This document shows, piece by piece, positions 1-8,012 of a stretch of DNA of 9,853 nt. The notes under the pieces were generated by a model that saw only the letters and a list, made by a program, of their open reading frames with translations, made no database searches and had not been told where the DNA came from. The translations under genes and the position numbers were made by a program. Every line of letters starts with the position of its first letter. The first letter of the stretch is position 1. Source of the DNA: Deltaproteobacteria bacterium (GTDB lineage Bacteria; Desulfobacterota; DSM-4660; Desulfatiglandales; Desulfatiglandaceae); NCBI GenBank assembly GCA_019307645.1, contig JAFDJF010000097.1, positions 1 to 9,853 of the forward strand. The letters are read 5' to 3'.

Positions 1-1661
1 CTTTAAAACCAGAAAAATGGGATCTTGAAGTAGACTTTGTTGCCGTCGGATCCGGAGGTGGTGCGATTACCGCCGCCATTGCAGCCCATGATCTGGGTAA
101 AAAGGCTGTAGTATTGGAGAAGGCACCCAAGCTGGGCGGTGTGACGGCATATTCAGGGGGTGAAATCTTCCTGGCAAACAATCATGTCATGCAGAGGCAG
201 GGCATGCCGGACTCCTATGAAGCCGGGAGGGCCTATCAGGACTTTCTGTCCGGCGGTTACAATGATCCGGAGATGTTGGATGTGATGCTCAAAGCTTCAT
301 ATGAAGCAGTTCCTTACCTGGAGGAACGATGCGGTGTAAGGTGGATTGCTATAAAGGATTTTCCGGACTACTACTATCCGAAGGCACCCGGTACGGTTGC
401 CGAAGGCCGCTACCTGGAAGTAGATCTCTTCAAGGGTTCCGACCTGGGTGAGTGGCAGGACAAGACTTACGCCATGACCCCGTTTCAAACCAGTGGGATC
501 ACATTTGATGACCTGACTGCGTGGGGCGGTATGTGTTGCGTCAAGGATTGGGATTTTAAAAAGATCGCAAAGGGAATGGAAGAGGATCTGCGCGGACTCG
601 GCCCGGGCCTGATGGGTTACATGATAAAGGCGGCCATGGTGGATCGGGGTATTCCTGCGTATGTGGAAACACCGGTAATGGAGCTGGTGGCAGCAGACGG
701 TGAGGTGATTGGTGTGCGGGCTGAGCGTGAGGGTAGGGATTTTTTTGTGCGGGCTTCAAGCGGCGTTTTGCTGGCCATAGGGGGGTACGACTTCAACGAA
801 GAGATGGCCCGTTACTTTGAGGGGGTCCCTGAATGGAAGTCCATGTGTCAGCCTTTTGTTACCGGTGACAACATAATCCTGGGAGGGGAGGTGGGTGCTC
901 AGATTGCGGCAGTTCCTCCCTACAATCAGGCACATTTCCTGGGTTATCATATTCCCGGAGAGGAACATTTCAATACACAGCTTTACAGAGGCGCGCCGGA
1001 AGGCGCTTTTCCTCACACAATCTGGGTCAATCGTGCCGGAAATCGTTTCTGTGATGAAAGCTTTTACAAAGATTATTTATCGAAAATCAGGATATATGAT
1101 GGTCTGACAAACACCCAACCCAATTATCCGCCATTTATGATTTTTGATCAGAACTACTGTGATAACTATCTGCTCGGACCTTACCTGCCCGGGCACCCGA
1201 TTCCTGAAGATGTGGTTCCCAGGGCAGACACCGTCAGGGAACTGGCTGAGAAGCTTGGCATTGACGCGGAAAACCTTGAAGCCACCATTGCTCGGTTTAA
1301 CAAGTTTGCGGAACAAGGCAAGGATGAGGATTTCGGTCGGGGCGAGTATCCCTGGGCCAACAGGTTCTTGGGTGACAGGAACTATCCCAATCCCAACATG
1401 GGTAAGCTGGAAAAGCCGCCCTTTTACGGACTGAAGCTTACGGCCACGAACTCGGGTGTCAACGCGGCCGGGCTGAAAATAAACAAAAACGCCCAGGTGA
1501 TAAGCGTTCGCGGCGAGCCAATTAAGGGCCTGTATGCAGCAGGAAACTCAGCAGCTCATATTGATACTGGGACAGGATATCAAAGTGGTATCGCCAATCT
1601 TCGGGGTATTGCCTGGGGTTGGGTTTCAGCGCACCATGCCGTGGGTGATAGGGCCTATTAA
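1..1661 (+). CDS. KstD/fumarate-reductase-like FAD-dependent oxidoreductase, 5' end cut by window edge
   Basis: This is a FAD_binding_2 family flavoprotein that probably oxidises or reduces a carbon-carbon bond next to a ring carbonyl. The frame is open from base 3 and begins LKPEKWDLEVD. The paralogs at 1806 and 8182 start with nearly the same residues, so only the ATG plus about one base (Met-Thr) seems to be missing, giving about 554 aa. A TTG near 114 lies inside the FAD fold and is not the start. The FAD-binding loop reads VGSGGGAITAA, the G-S-G-x-G-A form that I recall from 3-ketosteroid delta-1-dehydrogenases. It is followed by VVLEK and GGVTAYSGGEIFLANN. A FPDYYYP motif lies near residue 122, where KstD has an active-site Tyr. 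The C-terminal motif is GTGYQSGIANLRGIAWGW (Tyr about 528), unlike the KstD Y-x-G-x-G motif. It has no signal peptide. It is about two-thirds identical by eye to the protein at 8182-9840. Family is sure; substrate and reaction direction are unknown. Confidence 0.93.
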   Translation, partial: LKPEKWDLEVDFVAVGSGGGAITAAIAAHDLGKKAVVLEKAPKLGGVTAYSGGEIFLANNHVMQRQGMPDSYEAGRAYQDFLSGGYNDPEMLDVMLKASYEAVPYLEERCGVRWIAIKDFPDYYYPKAPGTVAEGRYLEVDLFKGSDLGEWQDKTYAMTPFQTSGITFDDLTAWGGMCCVKDWDFKKIAKGMEEDLRGLGPGLMGYMIKAAMVDRGIPAYVETPVMELVAADGEVIGVRAEREGRDFFVRASSGVLLAIGGYDFNEEMARYFEGVPEWKSMCQPFVTGDNIILGGEVGAQIAAVPPYNQAHFLGYHIPGEEHFNTQLYRGAPEGAFPHTIWVNRAGNRFCDESFYKDYLSKIRIYDGLTNTQPNYPPFMIFDQNYCDNYLLGPYLPGHPIPEDVVPRADTVRELAEKLGIDAENLEATIARFNKFAEQGKDEDFGRGEYPWANRFLGDRNYPNPNMGKLEKPPFYGLKLTATNSGVNAAGLKINKNAQVISVRGEPIKGLYAAGNSAAHIDTGTGYQSGIANLRGIAWGWVSAHHAVGDRAY

Positions 1662-1665
1662 TGAT

Positions 1666-1692
1666 CTAAAGTGAACTAAAGTGCCTAAAGTG
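1666..1692. repeat. Three tandem-spaced CTAAAGTG direct repeats
   Basis: CTAAAGTG occurs at 1666-1673, 1676-1683 and 1685-1692, separated by 2 bases and then 1 base. The repeats start five bases after the stop codon of the first flavoprotein gene. They could be a small intergenic repeat family or direct binding sites for a regulator with roughly one helical turn (9-10 bp) spacing. They are too short and too close together for CRISPR. Presence is certain; function is unknown. Confidence 0.7.
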
Positions 1693-1694
1693 AT

Positions 1695-1713
1695 TCCCGC
1701 CTTATAGGCGGGA
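1695..1713 (+). terminator. GC-rich hairpin, possible transcription terminator
   Basis: TCCCGCC (1695-1701) pairs perfectly with GGCGGGA (1707-1713). One further T-A pair can close the stem to leave a 3-base loop. It lies 33 bases after the stop codon of the first flavoprotein gene. The sequence after it is ATTATTGAG, which lacks a proper T-tract, so intrinsic termination would be weak. A second, 5-bp hairpin follows (GCGCT/AGCGC, 1723-1735), followed three bases later by TTTT (1741-1744). It may terminate or attenuate transcription, or protect the mRNA end, before the operon starting at 1806. Confidence 0.4.
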
Positions 1714-1805
1714 TTATTGAGCGCGCTGAAAGCGCAGACATTTTATGTGATTTTCATGGCTGATCTGGTATGATGGGATTTACGCTCTATAAAGGGGGAA
1801 ATAAA

Positions 1806-3414
1806 ATGACATTAAAACCAGAAAATTGGGATTTGGAAACAGATGTTCTTGTTGTGGGTACCGGTGGTGCCGGATTAACCGCGGCGGTCCTTGCCCGTGA
1901 CAACGGCGCAAACGTTGTCGTGATTGAGAAATCTGACAAGGTAGGAGGGACGACCGCTGTGTCCGGCGGCGGGCTTTGGATTCCAAATAACCACCATATG
2001 GCGGAGAACGGCTGGGGTGATTCGAGGGAGGACGCGCTCAAGTACTGCAAGACACTCATAAGCGGCCGTGTCGAAGATGCATTTGTAGAGTCATACGTGG
2101 ATACGGCTCCCGAGATGGTCAAATATCTGGAAGAAAATACACCGCTCAGGATGGAGTGTCCGGCAATGCCTGACTATCATCCAGAGCTCGAGGGAGGCCA
2201 TCCAAAGGAGTCGCCGCGTACGCTGTCACCGCTCCTTTTTGACAAAAACGAACTGGGAGAAGCTCAGTCAAACCTCCGGCTCAACCCATTTACGGGAGTA
2301 CCCGTCACTCTAGGGGAGATGCTGGAATGGGAGACCCTGGGCAAGCCCTTTCAACTGCCTTTTGATCTGATCACGGAGCGGATAAAAGAAGGCCTGGCCG
2401 GCTTAGGTGAAGCGCTCATAGGCTCCTTATACAAGGGGTGTCTGGACCGGGGCGCCGAAGTCATCTTAAAAACCCGCGCAAAAGAACTGGTTATGGAAGA
2501 AGGCCGTGTGATCGGCGGCTGCCAAAGGGGTAATCCTGGCCAGCGGAGGTTTTGAGTGGAATGATGAGTTAAAAGCAAGGTTTCTGCCCGGGGAGATTAC
2601 CCATCCTCTCAGCCCGCCCCATAATACAGGTGACGGGCTTAAAATGGCCATGGCTGTTGGCGCGGATCTGGGCAATATGTGCGAGAACTGGGGGTTTCCT
2701 TCACTGTTTGCTCCGGGTGTAGAATACGACGGCAGACCAATGAACCAGTGCTGCTACGCGGAACGGAGCCTTCCCCACTCGATTATTGTCAACAAAAAAG
2801 GTAAACGATTTGTTAACGAGGCGGCCAATTACAATGATATGTCAAAGCCGTTCTGGATACTGGACCCGAATACCTGTGCATACGCAAATCTGCCTGCATG
2901 GCTTATCCTGGACCAGCAGTATTTTAATTCATTTGCCTGCATGATGATTATGCCGGGTGATCCGGTTCCCGAGTACGTGGAACGTGCCGACACCCTGGAG
3001 GGTCTGGCAGCGAATCTGGGCATCGATTCCGAGGGTCTTGCTGCCACGGTGGAAAATTTTAACGAGCATGCGCTCAAAGGTGTGGACCCTGATTTTGACA
3101 GAGGGAAAAGTGCTTATGATAATTGCTACGGAGATCCCAACCATAAGCCCAACCCCAATCTGGGGACCATCGAAAAAGCCCCTTTCTATGCCCTGCCGGT
3201 TTACTGCGGATCCATTGGCACCAAAGGCGGACCCGTGACCAATGCAAACGCCCAGGTCATACATGTGTCCGGGGAGCCGATTCCCGGGCTTTATGCGGCC
3301 GGAAATGTGGCAGCCGGGGTGAGCGGGCCCAGCTATTGGGGTGGGGGCGGGACAATAGGCCCTGCCATGGTCTTTGGTTACCTGGCCGGTCGTCACGCAG
3401 CTACTGGAAAATAA
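1806..3414 (+). pseudogene. KstD-like FAD-dependent oxidoreductase, broken by an out-of-frame deletion near 2520
   Basis: Two open segments in different frames make one flavoprotein. The 5' part (1806 to a stop at 2553-2555) holds the FAD fold: canonical GTGGAG (residues 18-23), VVIEK, GGTTAVSGGGLWIPNN and PDYHPELEGG (Tyr124). The 3' part continues in the +1 frame from about 2521 (AKGVILASGGFEWN) to the TAA at 3412-3414. At the junction the beta-hairpin normally found between VIG and the GV-LA-GG strand is missing. The two parts total about 535 codons against 552-554 in the paralogs, so about 12 codons plus a frame change are lost. The C-terminus has SYWGGGGTIGPAMVFGY. Its Tyr (3334) and the Gly four residues later (3346) match the Y487/G491 catalytic pair I recall from Rhodococcus Kstd1, so the ancestor was probably a true KstD-type dehydrogenase. 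The start at 1806 is chosen because GGGGG (1794-1798) sits seven bases upstream and the N-terminus matches the paralogs. A sequencing or assembly error is possible. Confidence 0.85.
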
Positions 3415-3426
3415 GGAGGAATTACA

Positions 3427-3873
3427 ATGCCATCAGTAGAACATACAGCGCTTGTAAACGCGCCCATGGAAGTTGTTTGGAAATACCTGGAGACAATGAG
3501 CAATTGGGCTCCTTATCTCGAAGGTTATCAGAAACACGAAGAAATAAGCGACACTGAATCTATATGGACATTAAAAGGCGATCTGGGCGTCCTGTCCCGT
3601 GTGGTGCAGATCAAGATTACGATCACCGAATGGGTCGATTTTGAGAAAATTGCCTTTGAAATCGAAGGAATCACTGAACGTGTAAACGGGGGAGGCACGT
3701 TTATCCCCACTGCTAAGTCAGCTGACACCACTGAGCTGTTTTTTGAATTTACAATCAAAGCAGGCGGCCTGATCGGGCCGGTGGCCAATGTGTTGATGAA
3801 GCCAATGCTCAAGCCGGTCGCAGCGAACATGGGCAACAGCATTAAAGAAGAAATAGAGAAAAGCAGAGGTTAG
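3427..3873 (+). CDS. SRPBCC/CoxG-like small lipid- or ligand-binding protein
   Basis: This is a 148-aa protein of the SRPBCC (START/Bet v1-like) superfamily, closest in pattern to CoxG/polyketide-cyclase-like members. The typical opening is HTALVNAPMEVVWKYLETMSNWAPYLEGY, an 'xVxAPxexVWxxLxDxxxWxxxxpG' pattern. Alternating beta-strands follow (WTLKGDLG, VQIKITITEW, IAFEIEG, TELFFEFTIKA), then a long C-terminal helix from about residue 115 (LMKPMLKPVAANMGNSIKEEIE). Members of this fold hold a hydrophobic ligand in a groove; some are cyclases and others carriers or assembly factors. No catalytic residues can be assigned here. AAGGAGGA at 3413-3420 overlaps the stop codon of the preceding flavoprotein gene and leaves six bases before the ATG, so the two genes are probably translationally linked. 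The next gene starts 23 bases downstream. Its place between ring-redox enzymes suggests a role in binding or presenting their intermediate, which is inference. Confidence 0.85.
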   Translation: MPSVEHTALVNAPMEVVWKYLETMSNWAPYLEGYQKHEEISDTESIWTLKGDLGVLSRVVQIKITITEWVDFEKIAFEIEGITERVNGGGTFIPTAKSADTTELFFEFTIKAGGLIGPVANVLMKPMLKPVAANMGNSIKEEIEKSRG

Positions 3874-3896
3874 GGTTGAGAAAGGAGAACTAAATA

Positions 3897-5843
3897 ATGA
3901 AGGCGCCAAACTTCCCCAACTTGTTTCAACCGGGACAAATTGGAAAATTGGAAGTCAAGAACCGGATTATCATGGCGCCAATGGCTGTGGGACTTTCTGA
4001 ACCGGACGGCCGTTTTACCCAGCGGGCCATCGACTATTTTGCTGCGCGGGCCCGGGGGGGCGCAGGCATCATCATGACCAATCTGGTGAAGCCTGAAAGG
4101 GTCATTGAACCTGATCCGGAGCGCGTTATCGGCGTGTTCGATTCCCATACCCTGATCCCGAGTGCCAGTGAGCTGGTGGATGCTGTGCACGATTTTGGAG
4201 CAAAAATATGCCTGCAGCTGGGCCCGGCAGTGGGCCGAAACATGCTCACGGTTACGAAGAGAGTTCCCCCGATTTCAGCCTCACCGGTACCGTCTGTTTT
4301 TAACCCGAATATTTTATGCCGCGAGTTGACATTAGAAGAAATTAATGGGCTCGTTCAGGCCTTTGCGCGTAGTGCTCAACTGGCCGCGGTAGCCGGTTTT
4401 GACATGATTGAGTTCCACGCCCACTGTGGCTATCTTATTGACCAGTTTATGTCGTCCCTCTGGAACAAGCGTACCGATGAATACGGTGGTGACCTTGATG
4501 GAAGGCTCAAGTTTGCGTTGGAGCTGATAAGCGAGACAAGGGCCAGGGTGGGACCGGATTTCCCTTTGTGTTTCCGCTTTGTGGCCGAGCACAGGTTTGA
4601 TGGCGGCCGGGAGCTGGAGGAATCTCTGGAGATCGCCCGATGTGTGGAAACTGCGGGAATCGACGTCCTTCACATCGATGCTGGAGGCTATGATGCCTTC
4701 CAATGGATGTTCCCGACAAATTACGAACCCCAGGGCTGTCTTATTGACCTCGCTGCGGCCGTTAAAGACGTGGTAGACATTCCCGTAATTACAGTGGGAA
4801 TGATTAACCGTCCTGAACTTGCACAGGAAGCTCTCGAACAAGGAAAAGCAGACTTTATCTGCATTGGAAGGCAGCTTATTGCCGATCCTGACTGGCCCAA
4901 CAAAGCCAGGCAGGGCAGGGCAAAAGAAATACGACCCTGCATCATATGCAATGAGTTCTGCCTGGGCCGGCTGTGGGGCGGTAAGTCCATGTCCTGTTCC
5001 GTCAACCCGATGGCCGGAAAAGAACGGTATTATGAAATCCGGCGAGCGGAAAAACAAAAAAAGGTTATGGTCGTCGGTGGCGGTCCTGCCGGGATGGAGG
5101 CCGCCAGGGTGGCAGCCTTAAGGGGACATGATGTATCCCTCTTTGAAAGGAAAAACGAACTGGGAGGCCAGCTCAACGCTGCATCGGTCCCTGTTTTTAA
5201 GCGCTCTTTGAAAAATCTAGTGGACTACCTTTCATTTCAGCTCGAAAAATTGGGCGTAAAGGTGGAAACAGGAAAGGAGGTCGATCCTCAGCTGATTGCT
5301 CAAGTAGCGCCGGAGGTGGTTGTGGTGGCCGCTGGAGCAAGCCCCTTGTTGCCTGATATTCCAGGCATTAAAAATGAGAAGAACCTCACCGTGGTTGATC
5401 TCCATCTTGGGGAAAAAAAGGTAGGCGATACAGTCATTGTAGCAGGCGGAGGAATGACGGGTTGTGATGCCGCACTTTATCTTGCCCAGGAAGGAAAGAC
5501 CGTGACCATCGTTGAGATGCTTCCGGAAATTGCGAGAGATCTGAATTTTATTAGCCGAATCGCTTTATTGGAGAAGCTTTCTGAAAACGGGGTGAATATG
5601 CTGTCCCACATGACCATCAGAGAGTTTACTGAACAAGGTCTGGTGACAACTGACAAGGAGAAAAAGGATCAAATCCTGAAGGCGGACACGGTGGTTGTTG
5701 CTCTGGGAGCGAAATCCGAAAGCAGGCTGGCCAATGATCTAAGGGATAAAGTTTTGGAACTTTACGAGATAGGGGATTGCGTGAGCCCTCGAAGAATAGG
5801 CGAAGCGATTCACGAGGGATTTGTAACCGGATGGCAAATCTAA
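3897..5843 (+). CDS. OYE-family NADH:flavin oxidoreductase with 4Fe-4S cluster (FadH/BaiCD/BaiH-like)
   Basis: This 648-aa enzyme has the 2,4-dienoyl-CoA reductase architecture and is close to that family's usual length (about 640-670 aa). Residues 1-340 form an FMN TIM barrel: KNRIIMAPM, then EFHAHCGYLIDQF (His174, His176, Tyr179), NKRTDEYGGD (190-199) and IGRQLIADP (Gly324-Arg325, FMN phosphate site). The iron-sulfur motif C-x2-C-x3-C-x11-C is complete at Cys348, 351, 355 and 367. A FAD domain follows with GGGPAG (394-399) and Glu417. The NAD(P)H domain has GGGMTG (517-522), and GD at 626-627 is the closing FAD contact. Such enzymes pass electrons from NAD(P)H through FAD and 4Fe-4S to FMN, to reduce an enone or dienoyl-CoA bond, or run in reverse as BaiCD does. 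OYE-type 2-naphthoyl-CoA reductases share this layout. AAAGGAG (3881-3887) supports the start. The stop lies 17 bases before the SDR start. The exact substrate cannot be assigned. Confidence 0.93.
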   Translation: MKAPNFPNLFQPGQIGKLEVKNRIIMAPMAVGLSEPDGRFTQRAIDYFAARARGGAGIIMTNLVKPERVIEPDPERVIGVFDSHTLIPSASELVDAVHDFGAKICLQLGPAVGRNMLTVTKRVPPISASPVPSVFNPNILCRELTLEEINGLVQAFARSAQLAAVAGFDMIEFHAHCGYLIDQFMSSLWNKRTDEYGGDLDGRLKFALELISETRARVGPDFPLCFRFVAEHRFDGGRELEESLEIARCVETAGIDVLHIDAGGYDAFQWMFPTNYEPQGCLIDLAAAVKDVVDIPVITVGMINRPELAQEALEQGKADFICIGRQLIADPDWPNKARQGRAKEIRPCIICNEFCLGRLWGGKSMSCSVNPMAGKERYYEIRRAEKQKKVMVVGGGPAGMEAARVAALRGHDVSLFERKNELGGQLNAASVPVFKRSLKNLVDYLSFQLEKLGVKVETGKEVDPQLIAQVAPEVVVVAAGASPLLPDIPGIKNEKNLTVVDLHLGEKKVGDTVIVAGGGMTGCDAALYLAQEGKTVTIVEMLPEIARDLNFISRIALLEKLSENGVNMLSHMTIREFTEQGLVTTDKEKKDQILKADTVVVALGAKSESRLANDLRDKVLELYEIGDCVSPRRIGEAIHEGFVTGWQI

Positions 5844-5860
5844 CCAAGGAGGATGCAAAC

Positions 5861-6667
5861 ATGTCAAAACAGAAAGTTGAACAACTCTTTGATCTTTCAG
5901 GGAAAAGCATCATTGTAACGGGTGGCGCCATAGGTATTGGCAAGGCCATTGTCTCATGGTTGACGGACGCAGGCGCCAGCGTAATGCTCACAGACATCAA
6001 TATGGATGCAGCAAACCAGACAGCGGAGGAGATCAGGGCGGAAGGCGGCAAGGTGGAAGCGATTCAAGCCGATGCAGGCAATACAGCCGATGCCAAAAAG
6101 GTTGTCAAAGCCGCATTGGATGCCTTTGGAAATATAGACATCCTTGTGAACAATGCGGGCATTTACCCTGCTTCCCCATTTTTATCGACCACTGAGGCAT
6201 TGTGGGACAAAGTGATGGACGTCAATCTCAAGGGCGTCTTTTTCTATTCTCAAGCTGTGGCTCAAGCGATGGTTGAGGCAAAGCGCGGGGGGAAGATCAT
6301 TAATGTCTGCTCAATTGATGCTTTACGACCCACCGGGATGATTGCACACTACAATGCCTCTAAGGGTGGTGTCCTGATGCTTACCAAGGCAATGGCCCTG
6401 GAGCTGGCTCCTATGAATATTTTGGTCAATGCGGTTGCACCAGGGGGTATCATGACACCGGGTACGAGTGGCATCAGGAAAACCATTACAGATATGACAG
6501 GCATAACCAGCGAGCAAATCATTGAGGATTTTCTCAAACGTGTTCCCGTGGGCCGTACCGGGGGGGCTGACGATATAGCCAAAGTCGTGCTCTTCCTGGC
6601 CAGCGGGGCTTCAGACTACATGTGTGGAGAAATGGTCGTTGTCGATGGGGGGCATTTGATGGCTTAG
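5861..6667 (+). CDS. Classical short-chain dehydrogenase/reductase (SDR), NAD-type
   Basis: This is a 268-aa classical SDR that interconverts an alcohol and a ketone. It has the cofactor loop TGGAIGIG (residues 20-27), Asp45 at the end of the second strand (which favours NAD(H) over NADP(H)), NNAG (97-100), and the catalytic Ser151, Tyr164 and Lys168 in SIDALRP...HYNASK. It ends in the usual VDGGHLMA. All key residues are present. Two in-frame ATGs compete. The one at 5861 is chosen because AAGGAGG (5846-5852) lies eight bases upstream. The ATG at 5831 overlaps the end of the preceding gene, has no good ribosome site and would add ten residues before the fold. Probable role: oxidation or reduction of a hydroxyl/keto group on the same cyclic or acyl-CoA intermediate handled by the flavoenzymes, comparable to BaiA or a 3-hydroxyacyl-CoA dehydrogenase. 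Substrate specificity is not visible. Confidence 0.93.
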   Translation: MSKQKVEQLFDLSGKSIIVTGGAIGIGKAIVSWLTDAGASVMLTDINMDAANQTAEEIRAEGGKVEAIQADAGNTADAKKVVKAALDAFGNIDILVNNAGIYPASPFLSTTEALWDKVMDVNLKGVFFYSQAVAQAMVEAKRGGKIINVCSIDALRPTGMIAHYNASKGGVLMLTKAMALELAPMNILVNAVAPGGIMTPGTSGIRKTITDMTGITSEQIIEDFLKRVPVGRTGGADDIAKVVLFLASGASDYMCGEMVVVDGGHLMA

Positions 6668-6749
6668 GGAAAAGAAGTAGTATGGAAGAAATCATAGCCT
6701 TTTGCAGAATTTCCCGTGAGCTATTTTGACCCCAATTGGAGAATATTGC

Positions 6750-8012
6750 ATGGCCCCGAAACTGACTTCTGAAGAATTAGAACATAAGGTAAGTGTGCTT
6801 GAAAAAGAAGTACAGGAACTCAGAGGCAAAAAAGAGGCGCTTAGCGGGTTTGGAGAGTTCCATCATTCACTGCTGGAAACATCACCATACTCCATAGCAA
6901 TCCTGAACCAGGAGGGGCTAACCACATATGTTAATCCGGTTTTTGAAAGAACATTCGGTTGGTCTAGAAATGAATTGATTGGAAAACATTTGGATTTTAT
7001 TCCTGCCCATAAAGATATTCATCTATTGGAGACTAAATGTTTGACACGGGGCGGGGAGACATTAGATGTACAAATTGGCTCGTTTCAATTGCGAAGCAAA
7101 GACGGCAGACCCGAAGAGCAGATTATTTTCATACAGGATATCACTGATCGAACACGTATAGAGAGGGCCCTGCGTGAGAGTGAGGAAAAGGCCCGGGCGC
7201 TCCTGAATGCAACCACCGATATGGCCGTACTCATGGATGTTGATGGTATTATGCTTGCCATAAACAAAGCAGGCGCCGAAAAACTTGGAAAGACGGTAGA
7301 TGGCCTTGTAGGCACATGTGCTTATGACTATTTCACACCTGAGCTTGCCAAATCGAGAAAAGCAGCAATTGATAAGGTAATAAAAACCGGGGAACCTGTA
7401 CGAAATGAGGACGAAGACCAGGGAGTGATCCTGGATCAAAATATTTATCCCAAGTTTGATGAAAAAGGCAATGTGGATGGTGTAGCTGTTTTTCTCCTGG
7501 ATATCACTGAGAGGAGGTGGGCAGAGGAAGAGTTGAGTGAACGCAAAAAGGAATTAGAGATCAAAACTCTTGATCTTGAAGAGATGAATACAGCGTTAAA
7601 GGTGTTATTGAAAAAAAGGGATGAAGACAAGACAGTGCTTGAAGAGAAAGTGCTGTTCAGTGTGAAGGATTTGATCTTCCCTTATCTGGAAAAACTGAAA
7701 ATGAGCAACATGGATCACAGACAGAAGACGTACTTGAATATTATAGAATCAAATCTTAATGACATCGTGTCACCTTTTATGTCCTTGAGTTCATACAAAC
7801 TTCACAAACTCACGCCTACAGAAATTCATGTGGCCAACCTTGTAAAACAGGGCAGGAGCACAAAAGAAATCGCAGAGATAATGAATCTTGCTATAAGTAC
7901 AGTCAATTCTCACCGGGACAGTATTCGAAGAAAGCTGGGGATAAAGAACCGAAAAATTAACCTCAGGACCCATCTGATATCCGATTCTACTGACGAAAGT
8001 TCCTACATATAA
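6750..8012 (+). CDS. PAS-PAS-LuxR transcription regulator
   Basis: This is a 420-aa cytoplasmic sensor-regulator. It starts with a short coiled coil (about residues 7-31). PAS domain 1 (about 38-133) has the [20 protein letters not shown] pattern and ends in DITDR. PAS domain 2 (about 150-254) ends in DITERR. A coiled-coil linker (255-300) and a conserved helical region ([26 protein letters not shown]) follow. A LuxR/GerE helix-turn-helix lies at about 354-408 ([23 protein letters not shown] ... [15 protein letters not shown]), closing with [11 protein letters not shown]. There is no receiver or kinase domain and no membrane segment, so the PAS domains probably sense a ligand, redox state or partner directly. 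This linker-HTH type is, from memory, greatly expanded in Desulfobacterota. The ATG at 6750 is preferred to an upstream TTG (6726) because GGAGA (6738-6742) sits seven bases before it. The gene starts 82 bases after the SDR gene and may be in its operon or have its own promoter. The target is unknown. Confidence 0.9.
   Translation: MAPKLTSEELEHKVSVLEKEVQELRGKKEALSGFGEFHHSLLETSPYSIAILNQEGLTTYVNPVFERTFGWSRNELIGKHLDFIPAHKDIHLLETKCLTRGGETLDVQIGSFQLRSKDGRPEEQIIFIQDITDRTRIERALRESEEKARALLNATTDMAVLMDVDGIMLAINKAGAEKLGKTVDGLVGTCAYDYFTPELAKSRKAAIDKVIKTGEPVRNEDEDQGVILDQNIYPKFDEKGNVDGVAVFLLDITERRWAEEELSERKKELEIKTLDLEEMNTALKVLLKKRDEDKTVLEEKVLFSVKDLIFPYLEKLKMSNMDHRQKTYLNIIESNLNDIVSPFMSLSSYKLHKLTPTEIHVANLVKQGRSTKEIAEIMNLAISTVNSHRDSIRRKLGIKNRKINLRTHLISDSTDESSYI

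Noticed and set aside
1666..1692. CRISPR-like repeats
   Set aside because: The units are 8 bases with 1-2 base gaps, no spacers and no cas genes.
2510..2530. Programmed ribosomal frameshift joining the two halves of the middle flavoprotein gene
   Set aside because: No slippery heptamer with a downstream structure was seen, and a frameshift would still leave the beta-hairpin missing. A deletion explains both observations.
2929..3396. Antisense open frame of 155 codons opposite the 3' half of the broken flavoprotein gene
   Set aside because: The sense strand encodes the conserved KstD C-terminus. The antisense product shows no family resemblance.
2644..3414. Independent gene starting at the ATG at 2644
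   Set aside because: There is no good ribosome site before it, the frame is open well upstream of the ATG with family-conserved residues, and the piece lacks the FAD-binding fold.
4332..5057. Long antisense open frame (241 codons) inside the OYE gene
   Set aside because: It lies wholly opposite a strongly supported enzyme gene with all its motifs, has no recognisable domain, and is explained by codon bias of the sense strand.
6667..6715. GGGAAA ... TTTCCC inverted repeat after the SDR gene as a terminator
   Set aside because: The arms are only six bases with a 37-base loop and no T-tract, so it is probably chance.
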